The notes below the pieces were generated by a model. That model did not search any database and was not told the origin of the DNA. It saw only the letters and a list, made by a program, of their open reading frames with translations. Positions 18,201 to 26,627 of a stretch of DNA of 38,641 nt are shown here, in pieces; position 1 is the stretch's first letter, and each line of letters starts with the position of its first letter. The stretch is from a virus: positions 1 to 38,641 of IMG/VR virus record IMGVR_UViG_3300043409_001949; one strand, given 5' to 3'. Position numbers and translations under genes: made by a program.

Positions 18201-19619
18201 TTCCGTTCCTGTTTTGAAATCAAACCCAAAAACAACTCCAACTATATTTTTATTTTTATAATTTTCAGAAGACAACCCATTTATGAAGGTCGTATTGTTT
18301 AAATCCACAGATGTGTTTAACTTTTCACGAACTCCTAAATCATTTGTCCAGAATAAACTATTCCCATCTGTCTCTATTGCTCCTGCTTCGGGTGTAGTCA
18401 TTAGGGCAACAGATGTTGTCGTTAGTTTCAGAGGGGATGTGCCTGCTGCTGTATTACCTGCGTCTATATGAATCTTAGCGGTAGGATTATTCAGCCCTAT
18501 GCCTAGTCTTTTGCTAGTAGGCTCAAAAAACAAATCACTAGAACTCGTCAAATTATTTGCCGAAGAGTAATATGCAATTTGATTGACTACTCCATTGCCT
18601 GTTAAGCCTCCACTAATTGATATATTCCCGCTACCCAATAATGATGTGCCATTTATGGTCTTAATGTTATTCCCACTAATTAAAGTAGTTTGTTTGTTAG
18701 ATAAGGAACTATTAGTGTTTGCAACAAAGGCATCCAAATCAAAATTGTTTACAGTCGACCAAACCGCGTATTCGATAAGCCAATGCCCCCCAAATTCATC
18801 CATCTTCTCTCTAATAATTACTGGTTTGGCATAATAACTGTGCAAGTACATCCCAATTGTTGTTGGGTATCTTGTAGAAAGCACTCCATCTGTTAATGGA
18901 GTAAGCCCACTCAAAATTGTTCTTGCTAAAAACCCCGATTGTGGCAAGGCGGTCGATATAAAACCGTCACTACTCAGGTCTGCCCCAAATGAAATATTAT
19001 GAGTATTGTCGTTTATAATAGAGGCAATCTGCGTTGGGCTAAATCCAAACTGATTACTCAAGTTACCTGGGTCTGCTAATATTACAAATGACCCTATGTT
19101 TGTTTCATCCTTAATTAAGGCATTGTTTATTTTTGTCTTATCGTCATTTGTGAAATCATTAGAAGACAACCCTGCTAATGTTCCGTTTGCTAGGCTCAAT
19201 ATTGCTTCGCTACCAGCTGTGTTTGTTATTGTATTCGTTGTAGCAGTTTTAGTAACCGAAAGGTCTACAGATGCCAATGGGGTAAACCCAAGTTTGGTTA
19301 TAATCGATCCACTCGTTTCATCACCAGTATTAACACCTGATGTGTTATTTATTGTTGCCAATTGAGAATCTGTTACAAATCTTTTATCCAAACTACCTGT
19401 TATGTTTGCTGTCGTGCTTGTGTCTAAGTTAGGCACATCAGGAAGACCGACATCTACCTTAGACAACTTAGAGCGAATATACACAGATAAGTCTAATAGC
19501 GTATTTTTTCTAGTTGTATATGTGCCTGTTAATATGTTATAGTCTTCGTATATGTTTAGGTCTGTATCTTTAAGATTACTTATTAAAGACGGTAGTTGTG
19601 GGATAGTTATATTAGCCAT
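15207..19619 (-). CDS. tail fibre with SGNH/GDSL hydrolase domain
   Basis: 1470 aa, the largest gene. The middle carries an SGNH hydrolase: GDS block near residue 665 (ILIGDSIT), a GLND block near 714 and a DGIHHN block near 804 with the catalytic D and H. Such domains deacetylate or cleave ester groups on surface polysaccharides. The N-terminal part has short beta repeats and linkers typical of fibres; the C-terminal ~450 residues are extremely T/S/G/A/V-rich low-complexity repeats ending in a beta sandwich-like domain. The 3' third is visibly more GC-rich than its neighbours. It lies between connector and tail tube genes rather than after the baseplate genes. Confidence 0.85.
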   Translation of the reverse strand: MANITIPQLPSLISNLKDTDLNIYEDYNILTGTYTTRKNTLLDLSVYIRSKLSKVDVGLPDVPNLDTSTTANITGSLDKRFVTDSQLATINNTSGVNTGDETSGSIITKLGFTPLASVDLSVTKTATTNTITNTAGSEAILSLANGTLAGLSSNDFTNDDKTKINNALIKDETNIGSFVILADPGNLSNQFGFSPTQIASIINDNTHNISFGADLSSDGFISTALPQSGFLARTILSGLTPLTDGVLSTRYPTTIGMYLHSYYAKPVIIREKMDEFGGHWLIEYAVWSTVNNFDLDAFVANTNSSLSNKQTTLISGNNIKTINGTSLLGSGNISISGGLTGNGVVNQIAYYSSANNLTSSSDLFFEPTSKRLGIGLNNPTAKIHIDAGNTAAGTSPLKLTTTSVALMTTPEAGAIETDGNSLFWTNDLGVREKLNTSVDLNNTTFINGLSSENYKNKNIVGVVFGFDFKTGTEGWVSNGVSNFVIGNGSIQASGVGGANIYTNNFTYTSQEFVLQAQSPSINKFISITDATNSGEGLGVGIRSDDGLSDYLVKIDLSNTATRGRISIFSLVSGVATLVSSSINNLSYITNVSEIAINFKKRVDGFIEARAVNLTTGAYVTTNPVAISIGSRASKISIYHFGGVQRIFNIQLRNISAQTKEFILIGDSITNNYGANIISAEIGIEAGSGCKSDDILSSINEIVNSGANKAVLMIGLNDAASSVPVLTYINNVRNIVDALNGANMKVYICYVTPTTNPTTNGFSQAYNTELLSKYNGIETIIDTYSLLSVGSTLNGLLSPSYDIGDGIHHNILGQKRIIAKILTSTERKTLQGTDIVGSFSIVDDGLEVGKTFATFGTNTPNNAGQWSLQNAGSPTTRRVMTGSVAGVTRITLDPASVSSIALGLSVQSGLTVTGNTTTDTLVVNSVTPSAVISTFGTNGSTGRWDFQNAGATRVQLKGYNSTTENIRLDPSAGISSLVKNLLGSHIQTGSSLGRLVIEPNTATIPHLSITPSATVDVTSPQNGDIWNNGTNLKFRVGGSTVNIATSADLATKQNTLTLTTTGTSGAATLIGNTLNIPNYASGGGGSGTVTTLSVSTANGISGTVATASTTPAITLSLGEITPTSVNGLTLTSNTSGFSIAGGTTSKTLTVNNSMSISGTDATTMTFPSTSATIARTDGAQTFTGVQTMTSPSLTTPTIGGVATTGVTGNGNVVLATSPILTSPELGTPSAVVLTNATGLPLNTGITGLLPIANGGTNSNATPTNGGIGYGTGTEHAYTAVGTANQILISNGAAAPTWATKLPVASLPFPTRSTTVASAAINTTATYIAPNTFTIAPNTLAVGDTFRITIYGTNTSTVAGANTFTTRLGATGTTADLGLTAFATTSAASGTNIPFRLTLTAVVRAIGTSGSVYTYGVLENQGTTGIATVLQSINTGGVITVNTTGALILGCSLVTAATTTTTTIQSAIIEKV

Positions 19620-19623
19620 TGTA

Positions 19624-20319
19624 TTAACAGTTACAAATTATATTATTATGAAAACTTAATTCTATATTTAACTCTACACCTGTCATGGTGTCTTGCATTT
19701 CTTGTTGTGTCTCTCCCTTGCTATCAATATAGGTAGCGAATCTTGTTTTGTTTGTTCTTGAATGGGAGTCTCCTATTTTAATTCCTTTTGTTTTTCTTAA
19801 TTGATTTACAAACTTATTCGCTAGTAAGTTCATTGGGTCGATTGCATTTGTCTTATAATCGTTTATTAACCATTCGTTAAAGTCGCCTTGCGTCAATACG
19901 TGTATCTTGTATTTTCCTGAATGTGAGAATATATTGTTTTCTGTATAATATGTTTCTGTGTATCGTTCGTGTAAATATATCATTGGAAACTTAAATTGCC
20001 ATGGCATATCTACTAATTCATTATTTACATCTAATATAGTCCCGTGATAAAAGTTAGGTGAATGAATTACAACATTACTTATACCTAGATGCCTTCCATT
20101 TATTACTATTGTATTTTCGTTTATTATTTTTTTTACAAAAGATTCTTGAAAGTCGTTTATAGTCAATCTTTGACCAATGAATATACCTAAGCATTCATCG
20201 TCTATTATAATACTAACCATGCTTTCATCAGTTGTAGTGTTATAGTTTATGTATTCGCATGATGTAATATAACTTAACGACCCTACAACGCTACTTAATA
20301 TATCAACAGTATTAATCAT
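19624..20319 (-). CDS. head-tail connector region protein, 231 aa
   Basis: No named domain recognised. A mixed alpha/beta protein with [18 protein letters not shown] in the middle and [15 protein letters not shown] at the end. It follows the DUF6712-like connector with a four-base overlap and precedes the fibre gene by 4 bp. The position corresponds to head closure or tail terminator proteins of HK97-type phages, which is inference from gene order. Confidence 0.6.
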   Translation of the reverse strand: MINTVDILSSVVGSLSYITSCEYINYNTTTDESMVSIIIDDECLGIFIGQRLTINDFQESFVKKIINENTIVINGRHLGISNVVIHSPNFYHGTILDVNNELVDMPWQFKFPMIYLHERYTETYYTENNIFSHSGKYKIHVLTQGDFNEWLINDYKTNAIDPMNLLANKFVNQLRKTKGIKIGDSHSRTNKTRFATYIDSKGETQQEMQDTMTGVELNIELSFHNNIICNC

Positions 20320-20831
20320 ATAGCGGATTGGTAATAAGCCCTAGTACCCTTAAATTCGGGGTAAATCAAGTGATTCTTTTTGCAGTAATTTTGGACTACA
20401 TGATACATATTTACCGCCTCGTTAAATGATATTACCGCTTTTATACTTGTATCTATTTTAGATATTGATACTTCGTGATTTACATTACCATTGCTAGTCG
20501 CTTGTACTGGCATTTCTCTTGTGTGGTAAAAATAAATCATTCTTTTTAATATCTCTTTCATTGATATTGAATAGCAATAACGAGACGGCAAATTCATGTC
20601 ATTTAAACATAGTTCGCCAAATATATCTATAAATCTTTGACTCTGTGGAACGCCATCGACGAGGTCATTTATAAATAACTTGTATAAGTCATACCCTAGC
20701 ATATCTGTTAATATAATACGCTCGTAAGTATTAATATTTTCTATTAACCTCTCTTGCTTACTTGAATTTACATCTGTTGTAACTATTTTATAGTTACCTG
20801 TAAAATTTGATATACTAATTATATTACTCAT
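20316..20831 (-). CDS. head-tail connector-like protein (DUF6712-like)
   Basis: 171 aa. The layout resembles the DUF6712 family of Bacteroidota phages and prophages: N-terminal region, then a helical core with ILTDMLGYDLYKLF, FGELCLNDMNLPS and a YFYHTREMPVQATSNG segment. These proteins occupy the place of head-tail adaptors just after the capsid gene. ATGA overlap with the following gene. Confidence 0.6.
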   Translation of the reverse strand: MSNIISISNFTGNYKIVTTDVNSSKQERLIENINTYERIILTDMLGYDLYKLFINDLVDGVPQSQRFIDIFGELCLNDMNLPSRYCYSISMKEILKRMIYFYHTREMPVQATSNGNVNHEVSISKIDTSIKAVISFNEAVNMYHVVQNYCKKNHLIYPEFKGTRAYYQSAI

Positions 20832-21044
20832 TTATTTTATTTTCCCAACTCCCCTTTTTTCAAACATAATAGCAGTTTCCATTGTGATAGAGAATACGCT
20901 ATCTTTGTCTATATCCATTTTATACCCATTTACAAAATATTTTTTCCCTCTATAATCACTCGGGTATTCTACCACAAATACTTTATCTGTAGTAGATGCC
21001 GTATTTTCTACGACATCTACATTTTTTACTTCTTTACTTTTCAT
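20832..21044 (-). CDS. small protein following the capsid gene
   Basis: 70 aa. Basic start, then a compact beta domain (VFVVEYPSDYRGKKYFVNGYKM ... MFEKRGVGKIK) like the short proteins often found between capsid and connector genes. It starts two bases after the capsid stop and ends next to the connector start, so it is coupled to capsid expression. A minor capsid or connector role is possible; no firm family. Confidence 0.6.
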   Translation of the reverse strand: MKSKEVKNVDVVENTASTTDKVFVVEYPSDYRGKKYFVNGYKMDIDKDSVFSITMETAIMFEKRGVGKIK

Positions 21045-21046
21045 AA

Positions 21047-22375
21047 CTATGCAGCCTCAATAGATGTTTTAACTGTAGCCATAACACCTTTTACCAATGC
21101 TGGTTTTCTTATTGTAGAAATATAGTCAAAGTAGAATTGCTCCATTACAACAGAGAATTTATTTTCTGCAAAATCATTTCCATTGTGACCTACTTTTACA
21201 ATCAATCCACCTCTTAGTAATATATTGTATTGCTTCAAATCTCCTACTAATACTACGTCATTGGAACCAGCAGCCGTAGCGAAGTCTTTATTACCAACAA
21301 AAGAAATACCTTTGATAACGTCAGGCGTATTTAAGTAACCGTTTGTGTTGTCTTTTAATCCACCTATTACAGACTTCTTAATGTTAGACATTAAGGCTAC
21401 GTTTGCATTAGCCGTTCCAAAAGTTGCATCATTAGCCTGTGCTGTCATAGCATTGATTGCATCAAATTCATTAGGTGAAACGAATCCACCAGCAGCTACA
21501 ATAGAAGCTCCTATATTAAATGTAGTTGCAGCATTTAATATCTTAGGCATTATTTTTTTGTTGATATTATTAATCAAATCAACTTTCCCTGATGTTAATA
21601 TTTGTTGCTCCAATGCAGGGAAATCTAAGTGAAATTCTTCTGTGAACGATAACAACTGAGCTTCTTTTTGATATTGTGCAGATTCTATCTTATATGTGTA
21701 TTGTGCTTTTGGTTTAGTGCCACCCTCTACAACTAAGTTAGACCCTCCCTCAATTGGTTGCTCGTCAATCCATGTTGCTACCTTTTGGTTAATAGAAGTT
21801 GTGATTGTGTTACACAAGTCAAACACATACGGAGAGTTTCTGTATTGATTCTCTATCATTGCATCTCCTGGCATTCTTAACAATGTTTGCGCGCTAAAGT
21901 TTTGCAAGATTGAAGCAGTAGAACCTACATCAAGTGCATCAATAGTACCATGTACTGCAGCTGCTTTATTAACGTCGTTAATATCAACCATTACTGTCTC
22001 GCCTTTTTCATTCGCAGTAATTACATATGTTTTAATACCGTAACCAGTTTGGTGTATTTTCTCTAACTCCTTGTAGTCCTCTTTCAATTTGCTTGCAATT
22101 GTTTTACCTTTGCTTGCGATTGAGTTGTTAATAGAAGACCTGATGTCTGAAATTGTTTTCCCCTGCTCTTTGGCAATGTTTTCTACACGCTCCATGAAGT
22201 CAAATTGCAACTTTGTTAACTCATCTAATTGCTCCTTAGACACGGTATTTGTTTTGATTTCTTTTGCAATAGTTTCTACTTTTGCATTGTGTTCTTTAAT
22301 CATCTGAGTTACCAACTCAGCACCTTGTTTGCCTATCTCTTGTGCGATGGCTGTTTTTTCTTCCGCTGTAAACAT
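21047..22375 (-). CDS. major capsid protein, HK97 fold
   Basis: 442 aa. Residues 1-110 are a charged coiled-coil like the HK97 delta (scaffold) domain, removed by the prohead protease. The rest shows the usual P-loop/A-domain pattern: VDINDVNKAAAVHGTIDALDVGS, LLRMPGDAMIENQYRN, a long E-loop-type segment with EGGSNLVVEGG and KPKAQYTYKIE, and a C-terminal A domain (NGYLNTPDVIKGISFVGN ... LLRGGLIVKVG). Gene order portal, protease, capsid confirms the call. Confidence 0.9.
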   Translation of the reverse strand: MFTAEEKTAIAQEIGKQGAELVTQMIKEHNAKVETIAKEIKTNTVSKEQLDELTKLQFDFMERVENIAKEQGKTISDIRSSINNSIASKGKTIASKLKEDYKELEKIHQTGYGIKTYVITANEKGETVMVDINDVNKAAAVHGTIDALDVGSTASILQNFSAQTLLRMPGDAMIENQYRNSPYVFDLCNTITTSINQKVATWIDEQPIEGGSNLVVEGGTKPKAQYTYKIESAQYQKEAQLLSFTEEFHLDFPALEQQILTSGKVDLINNINKKIMPKILNAATTFNIGASIVAAGGFVSPNEFDAINAMTAQANDATFGTANANVALMSNIKKSVIGGLKDNTNGYLNTPDVIKGISFVGNKDFATAAGSNDVVLVGDLKQYNILLRGGLIVKVGHNGNDFAENKFSVVMEQFYFDYISTIRKPALVKGVMATVKTSIEAA

Positions 22376-22381
22376 TTTAAT

Positions 22382-23233
22382 TTAATTTTTAGTGAAATAA
22401 TTTATTGTTTTTATGTTTTGCATAAATTTTTGAGATTCTAAAAAAGAAGACTCAACCGCTTTGCCAAGCGATTCTATATTGAAAGGTGCAACATTTGCGA
22501 CCTCGTTTATATTCTCTATTGTATTCGTTAATTCATTACTAGCTCTTTTCACCGCACTTATCTCAATTAGCTTAGCCTCAGATACAGCCCAAAAGAAACC
22601 TTTTTCATACGCCTTGTACGCATTACCTATAAGTTCTATATGCTTATCAAATAGAGCCTTATTCTTCTTAAATTCGATGTCATTTGAGTTCATAGCCAAC
22701 TCTATGTTTATGTAAAACATTCCGACGCTGTGCTGTGTTATTTCGTTGTTCAAATAATCATTGAACACTTTTTCATTTTTTCTATTATAAATATTTGCAT
22801 CAGCTAATAATACGGTAGTCATGCCTTGCTTTTCAATTTCTAAATCTGTCCATAGCACTTGTCTTTCATAAACAGAATCAAAATATCCAACCTCCCCCAT
22901 TACGGTATTCTCATGGTCAACTTGAAATCCGAAATTATTTTTATTATCATTTATTGATTTTCTGAATGTGTTGCCGACGTGTACATCGTCGTGACTATCC
23001 ATCCAGTAATATGTATTACCTATTATGGTTCTCTTTATAATTCCGCTTTCTATATTGTCTATATAATTAGTTTGCAACCCCTTTTCTGCCTCAAATGTAT
23101 CTCTTATCGGAAGCATCAAGCAAGAGTCTGACATCTTTAATGCAGACTTCTTATATCGAATATATTTATCTTTATTTTCATAAAGATTTTTAAATAATTC
23201 TTTTTTATTTTTTATATTTTCGTAACCTATCAT
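22382..23233 (-). CDS. HK97-family prohead protease (S78-like)
   Basis: 283 aa. A central beta domain contains FQVDHENTVMGEVGY, the segment EITQHSVGMFYI with the candidate catalytic serine after a histidine, and WAVSEAKLIEISAV, which matches the conserved L-x-E-I/V-S-x-V strand of S78 prohead proteases. The candidate histidine nucleophile partner is in MDSHDDVHVGN. The C-terminal 60 residues look like a self-cleaved tail. Lies between portal and capsid. It starts with an ATGA overlap with a 38-aa ORF. Confidence 0.8.
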   Translation of the reverse strand: MIGYENIKNKKELFKNLYENKDKYIRYKKSALKMSDSCLMLPIRDTFEAEKGLQTNYIDNIESGIIKRTIIGNTYYWMDSHDDVHVGNTFRKSINDNKNNFGFQVDHENTVMGEVGYFDSVYERQVLWTDLEIEKQGMTTVLLADANIYNRKNEKVFNDYLNNEITQHSVGMFYINIELAMNSNDIEFKKNKALFDKHIELIGNAYKAYEKGFFWAVSEAKLIEISAVKRASNELTNTIENINEVANVAPFNIESLGKAVESSFLESQKFMQNIKTINYFTKN

Positions 23234-23346
23234 TTCTTTACTATATTATTTTTATTCTTTTTTTTGATAGATTCAATTAATTTCTCCTTGTTAATCGTAG
23301 ATTCTACCTCTTTACTTTTTATTTTAAGCATTAATTCTGATTTCAT
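23230..23346 (-). CDS. 38-aa ORF between portal and protease
   Basis: Very short basic peptide MKSELMLKIKSKEVESTINK... with a lysine-rich tail. The ATG overlaps the portal stop (ATGA) and its own stop overlaps the protease start (ATGA), so all three are translationally coupled without gaps. That double overlap is the main evidence that it is translated. Could be a mini-scaffold or simply a coupling peptide. Confidence 0.6.
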   Translation of the reverse strand: MKSELMLKIKSKEVESTINKEKLIESIKKKNKNNIVKK

Positions 23347-24593
23347 AATTGATTATTAAGTGTGCTATTATTTATAGTTATTATTGGCTGTTCTATTATT
23401 AATTTAATCGCCTCCTGTTCATCATATCCCCACTCAGACACTAATATATTAACCGCAATATCCTTTGTGATATTACCGTTTTTTACCTCTGTATTTAGTT
23501 TAAGTATCGAGTTGGTTAATTCTTTGTTTTTGTTTACTCTTAGTAATTGGTCATCTTGAAGACAATCAACTCGACTTGTATCAATATATGTCTCAAATCC
23601 AAACAATCTTTTCACCTTAGAATCATTAAATATTTTTTCCGTTAATGCTATTACGCAGTCTGTGTATAAAGATTTCGTAGCCATTTCGTAATTAGCATAT
23701 GTACTCGTATCGCTGTCTCCAGCCAATGATGGTGGAACGCCCAACGCAATACATATATCTTTTACTTTTATTTTATAACCATCCCACAGAGCCATCTCTT
23801 TAACAGTCCTTCCGAGTTGAGTATATTTTATATTTGCGTTAGTATATGCGACCGAACCGTATTTTCCAAAGCCTTTTAGTTTCCTGCCTAAAGCGAAATC
23901 TATTTCATCCGCTTCTATTGTAGAAGGTATCATAGTATTGTCATTAGACAGTAGCCCCTCTATACCTTTATTCTTTAGCAATGAGTTATCCATTTGATAC
24001 ATTGACTTCAATGCCTCTAATGGCATTATAGAAGCCTGTAAAGGGGATACTCCTAGGTTAGTATTAAAGCTGCTTGATATATCTATAAAACCTATGAAAG
24101 TCAATTCGTCCTCGGGAATTATTATGTACTTATTATTTTTTAAATCATAGCTATATTTAAGATTGCCTCTGTCGTTTGTTTCTATTAGATTCAATGTATT
24201 TAATACTTCTATTTGTTCCCCAAATCCTACTATATCTCTTTTCCAAAACACTACTGTGCCTGTTGTTATTAATTGAAATAGAGCGTATGAAAAATCCACA
24301 GGATAAGGCTTACTTAAGTACTTTACATATGGTTTTCCGTTCCAATAAGGAATTAGGTTTAAGTTTTTTTGCGCGTTTATAATTCTGTTTATTACTCCGA
24401 AAATTATAGGGTTAGACACGTAACCAGTCTCAACTAGATAAGTCAAAGATTTTCTTTTAAAGTCATCACCTAAATAAAGCCCGTTAAAAAATTTCGAGAA
24501 GTCATTTTCTAAAATATAGCTAGAGTGTTCCGCGACTCTGGGGGCTGTCCCGTAAAAGAAATCTTTAATAATTGGTAATATCCCCTTTTTCAC
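23343..24593 (-). CDS. portal protein, HK97 type
   Basis: 416 aa starting with GTG. Family features: YLVETGYVSNPIIFGVINRI near residues 50-70, the strand LITTGTVVFWKRD, a PEDELTFIGFID segment, LGVSPLQASIMPLEALKSMY, and the wing/stem motif VKDICIALGVPPSLAGDSDTST with YANYEMATKSLY. It forms the dodecameric DNA gate at the capsid vertex. First gene of the structural operon; upstream is an AT-rich gap with a long palindrome. Confidence 0.9.
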   Translation of the reverse strand: MKKGILPIIKDFFYGTAPRVAEHSSYILENDFSKFFNGLYLGDDFKRKSLTYLVETGYVSNPIIFGVINRIINAQKNLNLIPYWNGKPYVKYLSKPYPVDFSYALFQLITTGTVVFWKRDIVGFGEQIEVLNTLNLIETNDRGNLKYSYDLKNNKYIIIPEDELTFIGFIDISSSFNTNLGVSPLQASIMPLEALKSMYQMDNSLLKNKGIEGLLSNDNTMIPSTIEADEIDFALGRKLKGFGKYGSVAYTNANIKYTQLGRTVKEMALWDGYKIKVKDICIALGVPPSLAGDSDTSTYANYEMATKSLYTDCVIALTEKIFNDSKVKRLFGFETYIDTSRVDCLQDDQLLRVNKNKELTNSILKLNTEVKNGNITKDIAVNILVSEWGYDEQEAIKLIIEQPIITINNSTLNNQL

Positions 24594-24616
24594 GTAATTT
24601 TTTTTTTAAAAATACG

Positions 24617-24638
24617 TAATTATTTTTAAAAATAATTA
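24617..24638. promoter_or_regulatory. 22-bp perfect palindrome upstream of the portal gene
   Basis: TAATTA-T5-A5-TAATTA, a perfect palindrome, lies between the GTG of the portal gene and the start of the plus-strand 55-aa ORF. ACGTAATT occurs both at its edge and 20 bp away next to the portal start. It may be an operator shared by the divergent pair or a structured promoter element; AT-richness alone could also produce it. Confidence 0.4.
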
Positions 24639-24673
24639 TATTTACAAAAAAGTAATACAACTAAAATATCATT

Positions 24674-24841
24674 ATGATTAGTAACAGAGGTGAATATTGC
24701 CAAGTACATTGTTTTGTACTTAAAATGAAAATAAACAAGGCAATTGAAAAGTATAAAAAAGAAAATAGCTGCTCATTAAAAATAGGAGCAAAAAGTAAAT
24801 TGATTAATCATTTAATAAACGAATATATTAACAAAAAATAG
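24674..24841 (+). CDS. plus-strand 55-aa ORF, ribbon-helix-helix-like
   Basis: The only plus-strand gene I support. 55 aa, MISNRGEYCQVHCFVLKMKI then a lysine-rich helix and SKLINHLINEYINKK at the end; the strand-helix-helix layout and size resemble Arc/MetJ-type regulators, but no signature residues settle it. TATATTTA (24637-24644) could be its -7 element. It is divergent from the portal operon and fills an otherwise gene-free 311-bp stretch, so a local regulator is plausible. Confidence 0.4.
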   Translation: MISNRGEYCQVHCFVLKMKINKAIEKYKKENSCSLKIGAKSKLINHLINEYINKK

Positions 24842-24883
24842 ATATTATTACATATAAGTATCATGTATGTTTTTTTATTTACT

Positions 24884-24891
24884 GTTAGTGC
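24884..24891 (-). repeat. attC half site (end box only)
   Basis: GTTAGTGC, which reads CACTAAC on the minus strand just after the stop of the C5-methyltransferase gene. No arm follows; the sequence turns directly into phage-like AT-rich DNA. It looks like an attC cut after its first box, as also seen at 33552-33559. Confidence 0.4.
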
Positions 24892-24904
24892 AATCAAAAG
24901 AAAT

Positions 24905-25594
24905 CTAGTCAAACAACGAAAACTGCTTTGAATTACTTTTTGATTTTATTTCCATTGCACAATTAAAAATGTGTAAACCCAGTTCCGGGTCAACCATATT
25001 GCGAAGTGCTTTACGCTTATCTTTAATTTGAGTGTTTTTAATATCAAAACCATAAACAGAACTATAACCTTGAATATCACTATGTTTTCTATCGTCTTGA
25101 ACTTCAAAATTTGATATTCTGAAATTGCACCAGTAAAAGTGCCTATGTAGTTTTACATCTGGTTGAATTAACGGCTCATAATATGGCTTGACATTTTCAA
25201 CTACAAATTTTGTTTCCTTTGGTGCAAAATTCTTTAAAAGTATAATTTCTTGGTACAAACTCATTTCCGGATATAATGCTTCATATTGTCCTGCGTGAAC
25301 ACCACATCGCCTAATATCTGAATGACTTGGACACGGTGGACTTGACCAAATAAAATCAAAATTCATATAATTTTTAAGTAAATATTCGTGTGCATCACAA
25401 ACAATTACTTCATCATTTGGAAATAAACTTTTATAAACATCTGCTGTGGCTTGGTCGTATTCAATTGCCGTAACTTTAATATTACCAGTCCATAGTTTAC
25501 GATTACCACCGATACCTGCGTAAAGATTTAGAATGCGTAAACAAGTACTATCACTTGTTTGGAAAAATGGCTGTTCAGTTCTTCTGCCTAACAT
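24905..25594 (-). CDS. C5-cytosine DNA methyltransferase (cassette gene)
   Basis: 229 aa. Motif I LNLYAGIGG (22-30), motif IV SSPPCPSHS (84-92, catalytic C88), motif VI FVVENV (130-135) and motif VIII-like HRHFYWCNF are all present, so it should methylate cytosine in a short recognition sequence, probably protecting phage DNA from restriction. It is short for the class, with a reduced target-recognition region, as in other phage versions. The family normally begins M-[KR]-ILNLYAG; here no start codon precedes residue 20, and the only open start lies 19 codons upstream inside attC-like site F, so the attC provides the N-terminus. Confidence 0.9.
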   Translation of the reverse strand: MLGRRTEQPFFQTSDSTCLRILNLYAGIGGNRKLWTGNIKVTAIEYDQATADVYKSLFPNDEVIVCDAHEYLLKNYMNFDFIWSSPPCPSHSDIRRCGVHAGQYEALYPEMSLYQEIILLKNFAPKETKFVVENVKPYYEPLIQPDVKLHRHFYWCNFRISNFEVQDDRKHSDIQGYSSVYGFDIKNTQIKDKRKALRNMVDPELGLHIFNCAMEIKSKSNSKQFSLFD

Positions 25595-25671
25595 TCATTT
25601 TTGATTTTAAAGTTTAGTAATTCTATTGAGCATCATGTTCAGCCATTTTGCCAATACCCATACGTTATAGG
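25535..25671 (-). repeat. attC-like site F
   Basis: The arms GGAAAAATGGCTGTTCAG (25561-25578) and CAGCCATTTTGCC (about 25640-25652) are complementary. The right end box is GTTATAGG (25664-25671); the left box is less regular (GCGTAAAC, 25535-25542). The loop contains AGTAATTCTATTGAGCAT, shared with other sites. The left half lies inside the methyltransferase reading frame. Confidence 0.6.
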
Positions 25672-26045
25672 ATATTTTGCATATCTGACAATCCTAATAA
25701 ATCAAGTTCTTTTAATTTAAGATATATAATCCTTTTTTCTTCATTTGTGAATTTTTTATTTCCAAACCAAGAATTAATAAATTTTATTTCTCTTTCTTTT
25801 TTATCTTCTAATAAGATTTCTTCTGTTTCAATGTGCCATTTACTAAGCATATTACCAAAAACAGGATATCCAACAGAATTATCATAACGACATTTTTGTG
25901 GTTTATTAATTAACTTTATACCATTGGACAATATAGCTTGTGTTTTCGTAAGCCTTTCAACAGTTGCGAACTTATATGCAACACTAGATGTCCAACGATA
26001 ATATTCTCTGAAATATAGCTTGTCTCCAATTTTTAATAATTCCAT
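25665..26045 (-). CDS. cassette gene, hypothetical 126-aa protein
   Basis: No family recognised. The first ~60 residues look like a small beta domain (IGDKLYFREYYRWTSS, ATVERLTKTQAILSNG) of the kind used for binding; the rest is charged and helical. The TAA stop is inside the CTATAAC box of site F. It starts 5 bp after the nucleotidyltransferase-like gene, forming a two-gene unit; a toxin-antitoxin or defence pair is possible but not shown. Confidence 0.65.
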   Translation of the reverse strand: MELLKIGDKLYFREYYRWTSSVAYKFATVERLTKTQAILSNGIKLINKPQKCRYDNSVGYPVFGNMLSKWHIETEEILLEDKKEREIKFINSWFGNKKFTNEEKRIIYLKLKELDLLGLSDMQNIL

Positions 26046-26050
26046 ATTGT

Positions 26051-26467
26051 TTATTTTTTAACTGATTTGATTATTTTATTTACTTCTCTTAATTCGCCTA
26101 CACTTATATATTTGTTGGCAATTTTTATATCTTTTAAATTAAATTCACGAACAAGAAATTTAATGTCAAACTCGGCATCATCTGCTTTTTTCCAAAATCC
26201 ATTTAAACAATGCTGAACAAAAGCGTATGCCTTTAACTCAATTAATGCCTGTGGGCTTGCAATCTCCCCAATATTATTTATTTCTAAATTCCATATATCT
26301 TTAAAAAAAGGATTCCCATTTGCATTGCAATAATCTATATTATTGTCTTTGTCATGCGAAAAGGCTACTTTACTTTCGGCATTGTTAATTAAGTAATCTG
26401 TATCTAATGTACTTCTATTACTTCCTAACTTAACCAAAGCTTGTCCACCTATTAATAATTGTTTCAT
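26051..26467 (-). CDS. nucleotidyltransferase-like protein (AbiEii/DUF6036-like)
   Basis: 138 aa. GGQALVKLGSNRSTLDTDYLI (residues 7-27) matches the start of MNT-type nucleotidyltransferases: GG, then an R-x-T-x-D-x-D pair of metal-binding aspartates (about D22, D24). A PQALIELKAYAFVQH segment follows, as in AbiEii/DUF6036 proteins. Members are often toxins or defence factors that transfer nucleotides to RNA or proteins. It has its own promoter (26493-26523) and is followed after 5 bp by a partner gene. Confidence 0.7.
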   Translation of the reverse strand: MKQLLIGGQALVKLGSNRSTLDTDYLINNAESKVAFSHDKDNNIDYCNANGNPFFKDIWNLEINNIGEIASPQALIELKAYAFVQHCLNGFWKKADDAEFDIKFLVREFNLKDIKIANKYISVGELREVNKIIKSVKK

Positions 26468-26492
26468 TTTGCTTTGTTTTTTAATTACAATA

Positions 26493-26523
26493 CAAATGTA
26501 ATATAATTTATTTTACTTTGCAA
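26493..26523 (-). promoter_or_regulatory. Bacteroidota-type promoter
   Basis: Minus-strand TTG (26521-26523), 20-bp spacer, TACATTTG (26493-26500), an exact TAnnTTTG. It lies about 25 bp before the nucleotidyltransferase-like gene and downstream of the terminase stop, so this insertion has its own transcription. Confidence 0.6.
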
Positions 26524-26627
26524 GTATTTTGCTAATTATTTTTTTTAAAAAATAAGATTCTTTTTTAAATGCAACTTTTTTGATTGTTTTGCCGTATTTT
26601 CTTAGTATATGTATTAAAATAGTACAA

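Noticed and set aside
15207-19619. Diversity-generating retroelement targeting the fibre
   Set aside because: No reverse transcriptase or template repeat in the window.
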